64,000 nt of DNA from Candidatus Latescibacterota bacterium. Lineage in GTDB: Bacteria; JAAXHH01. The stretch spans positions 1 through 64,000 of the forward strand of contig JAJEHX010000005.1 of the NCBI GenBank assembly GCA_022823465.1, read 5' to 3'. Made by a program: the position numbers and the translations under genes. This document shows, piece by piece, positions 49,453-58,898 of this stretch. How positions within the stretch are numbered: position 1 is the first letter of the stretch; each line of letters starts with the position of its first letter. Under the pieces are notes generated by a model. That model had not been told where the DNA came from. It saw only the letters and a list, made by a program, of their open reading frames with translations, and made no database searches.

Positions 49453-50748
49453 TCAGACCCCGACCCGGCTGGTATCGAAAGACTCCAGGCCGCGCGTGAT
49501 GTCTCTAATGAATCGGGCGGCGTTCAGGCCGTCGATAAACCGGTGATCGAAGGAAAGGCTCATGAACATCATGGAACGGATGGCCAGGGAGTCATCCGCC
49601 TGCACGACAACCTGCTTCTTGACGCTTCCCGTGGCGATGATGCCCGCCTCGGGCTGGTTGATGATCGGCGTGCCGAACAGCGTGTCCCACATGCCGGGAT
49701 TCGTCAGTGTGAAGGTACTGCCCTTCAGGTCGTCCGGGGACAACTTGCGGTCATGGGCCCGCTTGGCCAGGTCGTGGGCGGCTCCGGCGATCTCAGCAAA
49801 ATCCATCTCGTCCGCGTGACGGATCACCGGCACGACGACGCCCTTTTCGAGTCCGACCGCCAGCCCCATGTTCACGTGCTTCCACTGCAGGACCCGGTCA
49901 CCGTCCATGGTGGCGTTCAGCATGGGGTTCGCCTGCAGGGCGTCGACGATGGCGGTGATGAAGAAGGGGGTCAGCGTCAGCTTGATGCCGGTCTTCTGCT
50001 GGAACCGCTCCCTGGCCTCGTCCCTGAACCGGACGACGTGGGTCATGTCGACTTCCGACACGGAGGTTACGTGGGGGGACACCTCCTTGCTGAGGACCAT
50101 GTGCCTGGCAATGGCCTTGCGGAGGGTGTCCATGGTTACGACGCGGGCTTCCTCGGTGCCGGCCGGCCGGGAAACCGACACATACTCGGAATCGTCTTCC
50201 TGCTCCGCGGCCGGTTCGGGAATCCGGGATGCGCGCCGCTCCAGGTAAGTAAGCAGATCGTCCCGGGTTACCCGGCCGCCCTTCCCGGTTCCTTCCAGGG
50301 CTTCGAGCGTAGCCATGTCGATACGTTCTTCCCGGGCGATGCGCAGGACCAGGGGCGAGTAAAACCGCTCTGAACGCCTTCGCTTCAACGGGCCTCCGTC
50401 GCCGCCGTCCGCGGCGGCCGGGGTCAACTCGTCGGCTTCGATCGTCTCAGGTTCCTCCCCGGCACGCTCCGGCTGCCCTTCCGCCTCGGTCCCCGTCGAT
50501 TCGGCGTCCTCCTCGTCTCCCGTATCGATGACGCCGATGACCTCTCCGATGGCCACAGTAGTCCCCTCGGCCACGCGTATCTCGCTCAGCACGCCGCCGG
50601 CGATGGCGGGTATGTCCGTGTCGATTTTGTCGGTGGTGATTTCCACCACGGACTCGTCCCGCTCGATGGGGTCGCCGACCTGCTTCAACCAGCGGATGAC
50701 TGTGCCTTCCTCGACGCTCTCGCCGAGCCTGGGCATAACGATGTTCAC
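49453..50748 (-). CDS. 2-oxo acid dehydrogenase E2 (dihydrolipoyl acyltransferase)
   Basis: 431 residues. The N-terminal lipoyl domain has its modified lysine at K41 (EITTDKIDTDIP). An acidic linker follows, then the subunit-binding domain (SPLVLRIAREERIDMATLEA), a second linker, and the acyltransferase domain with MDTLRKAIARHM and the catalytic SFDHRFIDGLNAARFI. It takes acyl groups from the E1 encoded by the two upstream genes. Pyruvate or branched-chain 2-oxo acids are both possible. E3 is not encoded here. Confidence 0.95.
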   Translation of the reverse strand: MNIVMPRLGESVEEGTVIRWLKQVGDPIERDESVVEITTDKIDTDIPAIAGGVLSEIRVAEGTTVAIGEVIGVIDTGDEEDAESTGTEAEGQPERAGEEPETIEADELTPAAADGGDGGPLKRRRSERFYSPLVLRIAREERIDMATLEALEGTGKGGRVTRDDLLTYLERRASRIPEPAAEQEDDSEYVSVSRPAGTEEARVVTMDTLRKAIARHMVLSKEVSPHVTSVSEVDMTHVVRFRDEARERFQQKTGIKLTLTPFFITAIVDALQANPMLNATMDGDRVLQWKHVNMGLAVGLEKGVVVPVIRHADEMDFAEIAGAAHDLAKRAHDRKLSPDDLKGSTFTLTNPGMWDTLFGTPIINQPEAGIIATGSVKKQVVVQADDSLAIRSMMFMSLSFDHRFIDGLNAARFIRDITRGLESFDTSRVGV

Positions 50749-50786
50749 GTGCGGTATCCTCTTTGTGCTAAGCGATCGACAGACGA

Positions 50787-51767
50787 TCAGTAGGCCAGGA
50801 GTTCCCGAAGGGCGCCGGTGACCTTTTCCGTGTTCGGCAGGAAGTATTCCTCCAGCGGCGGACTGAAAGGTACGGGCGTGTCGATGGCGGCCAGCCGGCG
50901 GACGGGCGCGTCGAGATGCTCGAAAGCTTCATCGGCCACCACCGCGGCGATTTCACCGCCGAAACCTCCGGTCAGCGTATCTTCGTGTACGACCAGAAGC
51001 CGGTTCGTCTTCCGGACGGATTCGAGAATAGCCTGCTTGTCATAGGGCAGCAGGGACCTCAGGTCCAGCACCTCCGTCTCGACGCCCTCGCCGGCCAGGG
51101 TCTCGGCGGCGTCCAGGCTGTGGAAGACCATCTTTCCATAGGTGACGATCGTCGCGTCGCTGCCTTCCCGCCGGATCGCCGCCTCGCCGATGGGCACGGT
51201 ATAGTCCTCTACCGGGATCTCTTCCCTGATCCGCGGAAACCGGTACAGGCCCTTGTGTTCAAAAAACAACACCGGGTTGTTGTCCCGGATGGAGGACTTG
51301 AGGAGCCCTTTCGCGTCGTAGGTCGTAGCCGGCGCCACGACCTTGAGGCCGGGCACCTTGCAGAACCACGCCTCCGGGTTCTGCGAGTGGAACGGACCGG
51401 CGTTTCCGATGGCCCCGGAGGGGCATCTTACCACGAGGGGCACGGCGGCGCCCCAGCGGTAGTGGGTCTTGGCCGCGTTGTTGACCAGTTGATTGAATCC
51501 GCAGGTGATGAAGTCGGCGAACTGCATTTCAGTCACGGGCCGCATGCCCATCAGCGCCGCGCCCATGGCCGCGCCGATGATCACGGATTCCGCCACGGGC
51601 GCGTCGATTATCCGGTCCTCTCCAAAATCGTCCAGGAATCCCTTCGTGATTTTGAACGCTCCGCCGTAGACGCCGATGTCCTCGCCGAGACAGAATACGC
51701 TTTCATCCCGTTCCATCTCTTCTCGGAGTCCCGCCGATATGGCTTCCAGGTAGGTTACGGGGGGCAT
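50787..51767 (-). CDS. 2-oxo acid dehydrogenase E1 subunit beta
   Basis: 326 residues from the ATG at 51767; sequence upstream is the E1-alpha gene in another frame. Conserved blocks are TYLEAISAGLREEMERDESV, FCLGEDIGVYGGAFKITKG, RIIDAPVAESVIIGAAMGAA, EMQFADFITCGFNQLVNNAA, CPSGAIGNAGPFHSQNPEAW and VLDLRSLLPYDKQAI. It builds the alpha2-beta2 E1 heterotetramer with the product of the gene at 51790. Its ATG lies 22 bp after the alpha stop. Confidence 0.95.
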   Translation of the reverse strand: MPPVTYLEAISAGLREEMERDESVFCLGEDIGVYGGAFKITKGFLDDFGEDRIIDAPVAESVIIGAAMGAALMGMRPVTEMQFADFITCGFNQLVNNAAKTHYRWGAAVPLVVRCPSGAIGNAGPFHSQNPEAWFCKVPGLKVVAPATTYDAKGLLKSSIRDNNPVLFFEHKGLYRFPRIREEIPVEDYTVPIGEAAIRREGSDATIVTYGKMVFHSLDAAETLAGEGVETEVLDLRSLLPYDKQAILESVRKTNRLLVVHEDTLTGGFGGEIAAVVADEAFEHLDAPVRRLAAIDTPVPFSPPLEEYFLPNTEKVTGALRELLAY

Positions 51768-51789
51768 GGGTCGGTTCCGGTTGGGGACG

Positions 51790-52815
51790 TCAGTCCGCGT
51801 AGACGCCTTCGAGCGCTTCTTCGGGCTCGGGCAGGGGACTCTGTTCCGCGTAGTCGACCGCGTCGTCCACGATGCCCTTGACTTCTTCCTTGATTGCGTC
51901 GATTTCGTCGCGGGTGAAGTACTTCCGTTCCAGCAGCAGGTTTTCACACTTTACTACCGGATCGTTGTTCCACCCGTCCTCCATGATCTCTTTCGGGACG
52001 TAAAAGGCGTCGTCGTGCTGGGCGTGGCCCAGCAACCGGGTGCAACGCGCTTCGATGAGCGTGGGGCCGCCGCCTTCCCGGGCGAGATCCACGGCCGCCC
52101 GCGTCGCCTTGTACACGGCGCGCACGTCCGTGCCGTCGATCAGCGAGCCCGCGATGCCGTAGCCCTGCGCCCGGTCCACGATGTTGTCGCAGGCGTACTC
52201 GTACCGGGTGGGCGTGGAGTAGGCGAACTTGTTGTTCTCCACGATCAGCACCATGGGCAGCCTGTGCACGGCCGCGAAGTTGAGCCCTTCGTGAAAATCG
52301 CCGATGCTCGAACCGCCCTCGCCGATGTAGGTGATGGAGACCGCTCCGTCACCGCGGATCTTGCTGGCCAGGGCCACGCCCGCGGCCACGGGGATGTTCG
52401 CGCCGAGGTGGCTGATCATGCCGACGATATGGTGGTCCCAGTTCCCGCAGTGCATGTTGCCGTCCTTGCCGGCGGTCGGCCCGTTGGCCCGGCCGAGGTA
52501 CTGGCACATCATGTCGCGCGCGGTGTGCCCCCGGAGGAAGTGGGCGCCGATCACCCGGTGCATGGGGACGAGGATGTCCGCGTCGCCCAGGGCGTACGCG
52601 CTTCCGGCGGCGATGGCCTCGTGGCCCGCGCCCGCGTAGGCGGCCCCTGCCAGGCGGCCCTGCCGGAACAGCCGATACACGCGCTCTTCGAATTCCCGCT
52701 GAAGGCGCATGGTATGATAGAGGATTCGGTAGTCGGCCCGTCCGAGGCCGAGATCGTCGAGGTCGGACTCGTTAAGGTCGGGGTCTGACAGGGCGGGGGC
52801 GGTTTCAACGTTCAT
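51790..52815 (-). CDS. 2-oxo acid dehydrogenase E1 subunit alpha
   Basis: 341 residues. The thiamine-diphosphate motif is GEGGSSIGDFHEGLNFAAVH followed by ENNKFAYS. Other family blocks include LGHAQHDD, HTMRLQREFEERVYRLFRQG, AGAGHEAIAAGSAYAL, DILVPMHRVIGAHFLRG and GKDGNMHCGNWDHHIVG. It binds ThDP and decarboxylates the 2-oxo acid with the beta subunit. The lipB gene ends 33 bp upstream on the same strand. Confidence 0.95.
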   Translation of the reverse strand: MNVETAPALSDPDLNESDLDDLGLGRADYRILYHTMRLQREFEERVYRLFRQGRLAGAAYAGAGHEAIAAGSAYALGDADILVPMHRVIGAHFLRGHTARDMMCQYLGRANGPTAGKDGNMHCGNWDHHIVGMISHLGANIPVAAGVALASKIRGDGAVSITYIGEGGSSIGDFHEGLNFAAVHRLPMVLIVENNKFAYSTPTRYEYACDNIVDRAQGYGIAGSLIDGTDVRAVYKATRAAVDLAREGGGPTLIEARCTRLLGHAQHDDAFYVPKEIMEDGWNNDPVVKCENLLLERKYFTRDEIDAIKEEVKGIVDDAVDYAEQSPLPEPEEALEGVYAD

Positions 52816-52848
52816 GGCGCCTCCTGGGTGCGGTGTGGCATGATGGTG

Positions 52849-53538
52849 TCATATGCTCTGTTCCAGTTCGGACAGCGTCATCTCCTCGAAGGACATATCG
52901 AAAACGCCTCCCAGGTGACGGAGAAGGCCTGTCTCCACTTCTTCCATGGATACCTTCCGGTCCTGGATCCTTTCAAGCGAAGTGACCTCGCGGTCGGCGA
53001 TGCCGCAAGGGACGATGCCTTCATACAGGGTGAGGTCGGGATGCACGTTCAGGGAAAACCCGTGCATGGCGATCCACCGGCTGACCCTTATGCCCAGCGC
53101 GGCGATCTTCCTGTTTTCCACCCAGACCCCGGTAATCCCTTCCAGACGGCGGGCCGTGACGCCGAAATCGCCCAGAAGCCCGATAATCACCGCTTCAAGA
53201 TCGCGGAGGTACCGGTAGACGTCCTGGTACCACGCCGCGATATCGAAGATGGTATAGCCCACCAACTGGCCGGGACCGTGGCAGGTGATGTCTCCCCCGC
53301 GGTCCGTTTCGTAGACCTGGATGCCGCGGGCCCTGAGCGTTTCTTCCCCGTAGAGCAGGTGATCTTCCGCTCTCAGCCGACGGCCGATCGTGTACGTGGG
53401 GGGATGTTCCAGAAGCAGGAGCACATTGTCGATCAGGCCGGAACGACGCGCCGCAAGCAAGGTCCGCTGAAGAGACAGCGCCACGCCGTATTCCATCGTG
53501 CCGGTCCGCTTGGCCCGGACAACCCAGCAAGGCAGCAC
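52849..53538 (-). CDS. lipB: Octanoyltransferase (lipoyl synthesis)
   Basis: 229 residues. LipB signatures are LLLEHPPTYTIGRR, the RGGDITCHGPGQLVGYTIFD block, RKIAALGIRVSRWIAMHGFS (with the catalytic Lys) and the acyl-accepting Cys in IVPCGI. It moves octanoyl from acyl carrier protein to the lipoyl-domain lysine. It heads a lipB-E1alpha-E1beta-E2 run, so the lipoate-attachment step is made with the complex that needs it. A lipoyl synthase gene (lipA) is not in the window. Confidence 0.95.
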   Translation of the reverse strand: MLPCWVVRAKRTGTMEYGVALSLQRTLLAARRSGLIDNVLLLLEHPPTYTIGRRLRAEDHLLYGEETLRARGIQVYETDRGGDITCHGPGQLVGYTIFDIAAWYQDVYRYLRDLEAVIIGLLGDFGVTARRLEGITGVWVENRKIAALGIRVSRWIAMHGFSLNVHPDLTLYEGIVPCGIADREVTSLERIQDRKVSMEEVETGLLRHLGGVFDMSFEEMTLSELEQSI

Positions 53539-53593
53539 CCGCCCTCCTCATCCACGGCGACCTCGTATATACGCAGGCCTCATACCCCGGAGA

Positions 53594-53622
53594 AATAATG
53601 GTTCGAGGGGCCGTGGTGTCAA
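53594..53622 (-). promoter_or_regulatory. Candidate promoter of the lipB-dehydrogenase operon
   Basis: On the minus strand, TTGACA (complement of 53617-53622), a 17-bp spacer and ATTATT (complement of 53594-53599). The -35 overlaps the stop codon of the nitrilase gene. The distance to the lipB ATG is about 55 nt. Confidence 0.5.
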
Positions 53623-54461
53623 GGACTTTCTCCCTCGACGATGGGGCCGTAGAACTCTACCCGGCGGTCTTCCAGGCGATCGAGTTCATAGGCCTTGGCC
53701 ACGTTTACGATGTGCTTTTCGCGGGCGCCTGCAAGGTCCACGTCGGCATAAATGATCTCCTCGCGGGACCGGTCTCCTTCCGCCAGCGTGCGACCGGTGT
53801 AGTCGACGATCTTGCTCTGGCCGATGAAGTTGGTTCCTCTTTCCCGGCCGACGCGGTTCACGGCGATATAGTTCACGCGGTTTTCGAAGGCGCGGGTGTT
53901 GATCACGAATTCCGTATTGCAGTCGGCGCCCACCGGCCAGTTGGTGGGCAGGGCGATCAGTTCAGCGTCATGAAGCATCATCACGCGCGCGCTTTCCGGA
54001 AACGCCGCGTCGTAGCAGATATTCAGCCCGATCTGACCTACTTCGGAATCGTAGACGCGAAAGGGGCGGTCGCCTGGGGACAGGAAGCGGTCGATCCCGA
54101 GATAGGGGAGGTGGATCTTTCGGTAGTGCCCGACCAGTCCGTTGGGGGCGATGAAGGCCGCGGAATTGTATATACTTGACCCATCCGCCTCCAGCAAGCC
54201 CACGATGACGTGGATGTCAAGCTCCCGGCACTGGCGTTCGATACGCTCGGTGAAGGGGCCGGGAACGGGCTGTGCGCACGCCCGGGCTTCGTCCAGGTCG
54301 AAGAAACAGTAGCCGGTCAGCGCGCACTCGGGAAACACGGCCAGGTCCGCCCCTTCCCGTGAGGCCGTCTGCATGGCGTCGAATACCCTGACCAGATTCT
54401 GTTCGGTCTCGGCGAGCTTCAGGTCCATCTGCACGCCGGCGACCCGTATGGTGTCTCGCAT
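53619..54461 (-). CDS. Carbon-nitrogen hydrolase (nitrilase superfamily)
   Basis: 280 residues. The Glu-Lys-Cys triad is visible: Glu in AVFPECALTGYCFFD, Lys in GHYRKIHLPYLGI and Cys in GLNICYDAAFPESAR. The N-terminus (IRVAGVQMDLKLAETEQNL) and ALPTNWP near the middle are also typical. It hydrolyses an amide, nitrile or carbamoyl bond in a small molecule, and it resembles omega-amidase/N-carbamoyl-type branches more than true nitrilases. It follows the xylose-isomerase-like gene by 33 nt; a 23-24 bp duplication lies between them. Confidence 0.93.
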   Translation of the reverse strand: MRDTIRVAGVQMDLKLAETEQNLVRVFDAMQTASREGADLAVFPECALTGYCFFDLDEARACAQPVPGPFTERIERQCRELDIHVIVGLLEADGSSIYNSAAFIAPNGLVGHYRKIHLPYLGIDRFLSPGDRPFRVYDSEVGQIGLNICYDAAFPESARVMMLHDAELIALPTNWPVGADCNTEFVINTRAFENRVNYIAVNRVGRERGTNFIGQSKIVDYTGRTLAEGDRSREEIIYADVDLAGAREKHIVNVAKAYELDRLEDRRVEFYGPIVEGESP

Positions 54462-54468
54462 GTATCCC

Positions 54469-54515
54469 CTTCTGCCCTTTCGATACGCCGGCTTCTACCC
54501 TTTTCGATACGCCGG
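54469..54515 (-). repeat. 23-24 bp tandem duplication over a stop codon
   Basis: On the + strand, 54469-54491 (starting CTTCTGCCCTTTCG) is repeated at 54492-54515 (starting CTTCTACCCTTTTCG); both end GATACGCCGG. The second copy contains the stop (54495-54497) and last codons of the xylose-isomerase-like gene, the first lies in its 3' flank. Confidence 0.85.
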
Positions 54516-55643
54516 CATGGCGCTCAGTCCGGTCGAGGAAGGATGGAAAAGCCGGGTCAGGTGGGCCTCGATGACGCCCCGGTTGAGGTCGGGGCGTTCC
54601 ATGCAGGCGACGACAAGATCGTGGTCTACCTGTTCGGTCATTTCGGCGATCGCCTTCATGCGGTCGATGGAATTGACCAGGGCCTGCCGGATGGGGATGC
54701 GCTCCGGGAAGATGTCGATACCCATGTAACCCCGGTAGCCGTACATCTTCAGCGCGTACATGCCGGCGAAGATCTGCTCCGGCGAAACGATGCCGACCTG
54801 CAGGTCCTGGTCGTAATTGCCCAGGGGCTGACTGTTCCAGTGCGTGTGGGCCAGCCTGCCCTGCCGGAGGATACGGCTCAGGGCGTAGGGGAAATCCTCG
54901 AACCCCATGAGGACGTGGCCGAGCTCGGGATTCAGGCCCACGATGGCGTGGCCTGCTTCTATAAGCGCCCGGTTCTCGGGTGCCTGGAGCCGTTCGTCCA
55001 CGTTCTGGGCCATGAGTATGCCGTCCGTGGTGTTCCGGTAGATGTTGTTGCCCCGGGGTTCGTATGGCTTCGGCTCGATGGCCGTGCGAATCCCGGGAAC
55101 GGCGTCCAGCGCCTCCGCCAGGCCCGATTCGAAGAGGTCCCACATGGCGTAGAAATCGGTCCCGAAATTCAGTTCATAGCCGTCGCCGCCGGGCCAGACG
55201 ACCATGAAGTCCGTGTCCAGCTCCCGGTTCATCCGCAGCGTCTCGATCACCCGGTCGATGGCGGCGCGGCGCGCCTCGGGCACGGGGGACGACAGGGAGC
55301 CGAACTCGAACTGGGCGTCCCAGAAGAGGTTGGGGATCACCGTGATCAGCCGCACGCCCGTGTCCTTCTCCAGTTGCTGATAGAGATGGGCGTTGTCCTC
55401 GTTGATCTCGTTGGGATAGTGGGCCTCGATTCCGCACAGGCCGTATTCCGCCATTTCGCCGGCTATGGCCAGTCGTTCCTCGATGGAATAGGGCTCCATG
55501 TAGGCTTCGTGAAACCGGATCTGTGAAGGCGAGAAGAACCAGACGCCGGCGGAGATCTTCAGTTCGAGTGGAAAGCGCTTGAGATGACGCACAAGGTCAT
55601 CGCCACTGCGCACCGTTGCCTGATCCCGCAGATCTGCGAACAT
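54495..55643 (-). CDS. Xylose-isomerase-like TIM-barrel protein
   Basis: 382 residues. Several blocks resemble class I xylose isomerases: FSPSQIRFHEAYMEPYSIEE, the metal-site AIEPKPYEPRGNNIYRNTT (compare EPKPNEPRGD in XylA), GLNPELGHVLMGFEDF, THWNSQPLGNYDQDLQVG and YGYRGYMGIDIFPER. The WxGxxG step (VVWPGGDGYELNF) is also kept. Length matches XylA, but similarity is too distant to name D-xylose as substrate. It has a perfect consensus promoter and a GGAG site before the ATG at 55643. Confidence 0.85.
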   Translation of the reverse strand: MFADLRDQATVRSGDDLVRHLKRFPLELKISAGVWFFSPSQIRFHEAYMEPYSIEERLAIAGEMAEYGLCGIEAHYPNEINEDNAHLYQQLEKDTGVRLITVIPNLFWDAQFEFGSLSSPVPEARRAAIDRVIETLRMNRELDTDFMVVWPGGDGYELNFGTDFYAMWDLFESGLAEALDAVPGIRTAIEPKPYEPRGNNIYRNTTDGILMAQNVDERLQAPENRALIEAGHAIVGLNPELGHVLMGFEDFPYALSRILRQGRLAHTHWNSQPLGNYDQDLQVGIVSPEQIFAGMYALKMYGYRGYMGIDIFPERIPIRQALVNSIDRMKAIAEMTEQVDHDLVVACMERPDLNRGVIEAHLTRLFHPSSTGLSAMPAYRKG

Positions 55644-55713
55644 AGCCGTCTCCTGAAATGACGCAATTGTGATTTGGATGATTTGAGACCCGGAATGGTA
55701 GGTTTCTGATCAG

Positions 55714-55742
55714 ATTATAGGTGGAAACCAGGGGGCTGTCAA
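55714..55742 (-). promoter_or_regulatory. Perfect consensus sigma70 promoter of the isomerase-like gene
   Basis: On the minus strand, TTGACA (complement of 55737-55742), 17 bp, TATAAT (complement of 55714-55719). The predicted leader is about 65 nt to the ATG at 55643. It is divergent from the promoter at 55769. Confidence 0.85.
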
Positions 55743-55768
55743 CAGGTATATCCCGGTCAAAAGAGCGC

Positions 55769-55798
55769 TTGACACCCTGCGCGAAAACCCGGTATTTT
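55769..55798 (+). promoter_or_regulatory. Sigma70 promoter of the UDP-glucuronate-decarboxylase-like gene
   Basis: TTGACA (55769-55774), 18-bp spacer, TATTTT (55793-55798). The leader would be about 20 nt to the ATG at 55827. Its -35 element lies 27 bp from that of the divergent isomerase-like gene. Confidence 0.7.
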
Positions 55799-55826
55799 TA
55801 ACTTTTATCCTGCTTGATTTTGCGAT

Positions 55827-56792
55827 ATGAATTGCCCACGAAAGGAACAGTTCTTGCGCGTTGTCGTAACCGGTGGTGCGGGTTTCCTGGGGTCCCATCT
55901 CTGCGACCGCCTGCTGGCGGACGGACACCAGGTCGTCGCCGTCGACAACCTGATCACCGGCCGGACCGTCAACATCGCCCACAACCTGGACCGCGAAGGA
56001 TTCACCTATCTCCGGCGGGACGTGTCGGAATACCTGGAAATCGAAGGCGACGTGGATTTCATCATGCATTTCGCCAGTCCCGCGAGCCCCGTCGACTTCG
56101 AACGCGTGCCGATCCAGATCCTGAAAGTGGGCGCCCTGGGCACCCATAACGCCCTCGGACTGGCAAAGGCCAAGGGGGCGGGATTCTTCCTGGCGTCCAC
56201 GTCGGAAGTCTACGGCGACCCCCTGGTCAACCCGCAGCCGGAAAGCTACTGGGGAAACGTCAATCCCATCGGAATCAGGGGCGTCTACGACGAGGCGAAA
56301 CGCTTCGCGGAAGCCCTGACCATGGCCTATCACAGAAAACACGGCGTGGACACGCGGATCGTGCGGATTTTCAACACCTACGGTCCGAGGATGAGACCCG
56401 CGGACGGCCGCGTCGCGCCTTCCTTCATCACCAAGGCGCTCAGAGGCGAACCGCTGACGATCTTCGGCGAGGGACGGCAGACCCGCAGTTTCTGCTACTG
56501 CGAGGATCTTGTCGAAGGCATTGTGCGGCTCATGCATTCCGGCGAGCACGACCCGGTAAACATCGGCAACGAAAACGAGATCACCATTCTCGAACTCGCC
56601 CGCACCGTCATCCGGCTGTGCGACTCCGACAGCGAAGTCGTCTTCAGGCCGCTTCCACAGGACGATCCCCAGCTTCGACGGCCCGACACGACAAGGGCGC
56701 GCGAAATACTGGACTGGGAAGCCGGGATCTCCCTCGAAGAAGGCATGAAGAAGACCATCGCGTATTTCAAAACTCACGGCGCGGAAAGTTGA
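55827..56792 (+). CDS. NAD-dependent sugar-nucleotide SDR, UDP-glucuronate-decarboxylase-like
   Basis: 321 residues. The Rossmann motif is [19 protein letters not shown] near the N-terminus, followed by [40 protein letters not shown], the catalytic [10 protein letters not shown] (YxxxK) and [31 protein letters not shown] and the RRPD-type end are typical of UDP-glucuronic acid decarboxylase (UXS), which makes UDP-xylose for surface polysaccharide. The divergent xylose-isomerase-like gene may be a coincidental neighbour. Confidence 0.92.
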   Translation: MNCPRKEQFLRVVVTGGAGFLGSHLCDRLLADGHQVVAVDNLITGRTVNIAHNLDREGFTYLRRDVSEYLEIEGDVDFIMHFASPASPVDFERVPIQILKVGALGTHNALGLAKAKGAGFFLASTSEVYGDPLVNPQPESYWGNVNPIGIRGVYDEAKRFAEALTMAYHRKHGVDTRIVRIFNTYGPRMRPADGRVAPSFITKALRGEPLTIFGEGRQTRSFCYCEDLVEGIVRLMHSGEHDPVNIGNENEITILELARTVIRLCDSDSEVVFRPLPQDDPQLRRPDTTRAREILDWEAGISLEEGMKKTIAYFKTHGAES

Positions 56793-56823
56793 GCCCGGCG
56801 GCACATGGAAAGGATCCCTGCCG

Positions 56824-57861
<1,038 letters not shown>

Positions 57862-57889
57862 TCACCCGTTTCACGGCAGAGCAACCAAC

Positions 57890-58873
57890 ATGGCCGAAGT
57901 CCCGCGATTCCTGGATCCGGGGACCCTTTCCCGCCTTTCCACCATGGAAATGCGCGCGCGGATCGTGGTCGAAGGATTCGTTGCCGGCCTCCACAAGAGC
58001 CCGTACCGGGGGTTCGGCGTGGAATTCGTGGAGTACAGGCAGTATACGCCGGGCGACGACATCCGGCGCGTGGACTGGAAGGCCGTGGGCCGCTCGGACC
58101 GTTACTACGTCAAGGAGTACGAGGACGAAACCAACCTGCAATGCCTGTTGCTGCTCGACCGCAGCGCGTCCATGGGATACGGCAGCCGGCCTTCCGGGCG
58201 GTCCGGACTGTCCAGGCGGGCCAGGCGTTCAGGGCAGTCCGAGCGGCCCGGGCCATCCGGACCGGCCAATCTGGCCGGCGGATTGGACAAGCTCGAATAC
58301 GGCTCGTATCTGGCGGCTTCCCTGGCGTATCTGATCATGCGCCAGGGCGACGGCGTGGGGCTCGTTACCTTCGACCGGGTAGTCCACGACTATCTTCCAC
58401 CCAGTTCGAAGCGTACCCATCTGTACGCAATAAACTCCACGCTCGAAGGGTTGAGCGCCTCCGAAGGAACCGATATCGGCAGACCCCTGCATGAGATCGC
58501 CGAATCGATCCCCAGACGGGGACTGGTCATTCTGATCTCCGATCTGATCGACGACGTAGAACAGATGATGAACGCCCTGATGCACTTTCGCTTCAAGGGA
58601 CACGAAGTGCTGGTGTTTCACATCGTCGACCGGGAAGAACTCACCTTCCCCTTTACCGAGACGGCGCGGTTCGACGACCCCGAGACCGGCCAGCGGGTCA
58701 CGGTCTCGCCTTCGGCCATTCGCGACGAATACCTGAAGGCCGTACGGGACTTCATGGAATCGATCAGGACGGGATGCGCGAAAATCCAGGTCGACTATGA
58801 GCGCATGGAAACCGAAAGGCCATTGGATTTCGCACTGTTCTCCTATCTGAGCAGGCGCATGGTGAAACGATAA
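57890..58873 (+). CDS. DUF58 protein with repetitive loop insertion
   Basis: 327 residues, somewhat longer than usual. The DUF58 signature is GFGVEFVEYRQYTPGDDIRRVDWK at about residues 43-65. The VWA-like half has a MIDAS motif LLLLDRSASMGYG, interrupted right afterwards by a low-complexity insertion (residues about 102-131, built of tripeptides such as SGR, SGL, SRR), then resumes KLEYGSYLAASLAYLIMRQG. It is the usual partner of MoxR. No membrane segment is evident. Confidence 0.93.
   Translation: MAEVPRFLDPGTLSRLSTMEMRARIVVEGFVAGLHKSPYRGFGVEFVEYRQYTPGDDIRRVDWKAVGRSDRYYVKEYEDETNLQCLLLLDRSASMGYGSRPSGRSGLSRRARRSGQSERPGPSGPANLAGGLDKLEYGSYLAASLAYLIMRQGDGVGLVTFDRVVHDYLPPSSKRTHLYAINSTLEGLSASEGTDIGRPLHEIAESIPRRGLVILISDLIDDVEQMMNALMHFRFKGHEVLVFHIVDREELTFPFTETARFDDPETGQRVTVSPSAIRDEYLKAVRDFMESIRTGCAKIQVDYERMETERPLDFALFSYLSRRMVKR
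58193..58282 (+). repeat. In-frame 9-bp tandem repeat in the DUF58 gene
   Basis: About ten 9-bp units (for example TCCGGGCGG, TCCGGACTG, TCCAGGCGG, GCCAGGCGT) encode tripeptides SGR, SGL, SRR, ARR, SGQ, SER, PGP, SGP, ANL and AGG. The array falls in the loop just after the MIDAS motif, giving a basic, flexible insertion. Confidence 0.8.
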
Positions 58874-58898
58874 GCCTGCCGGCACGACGGGTTAAGTC

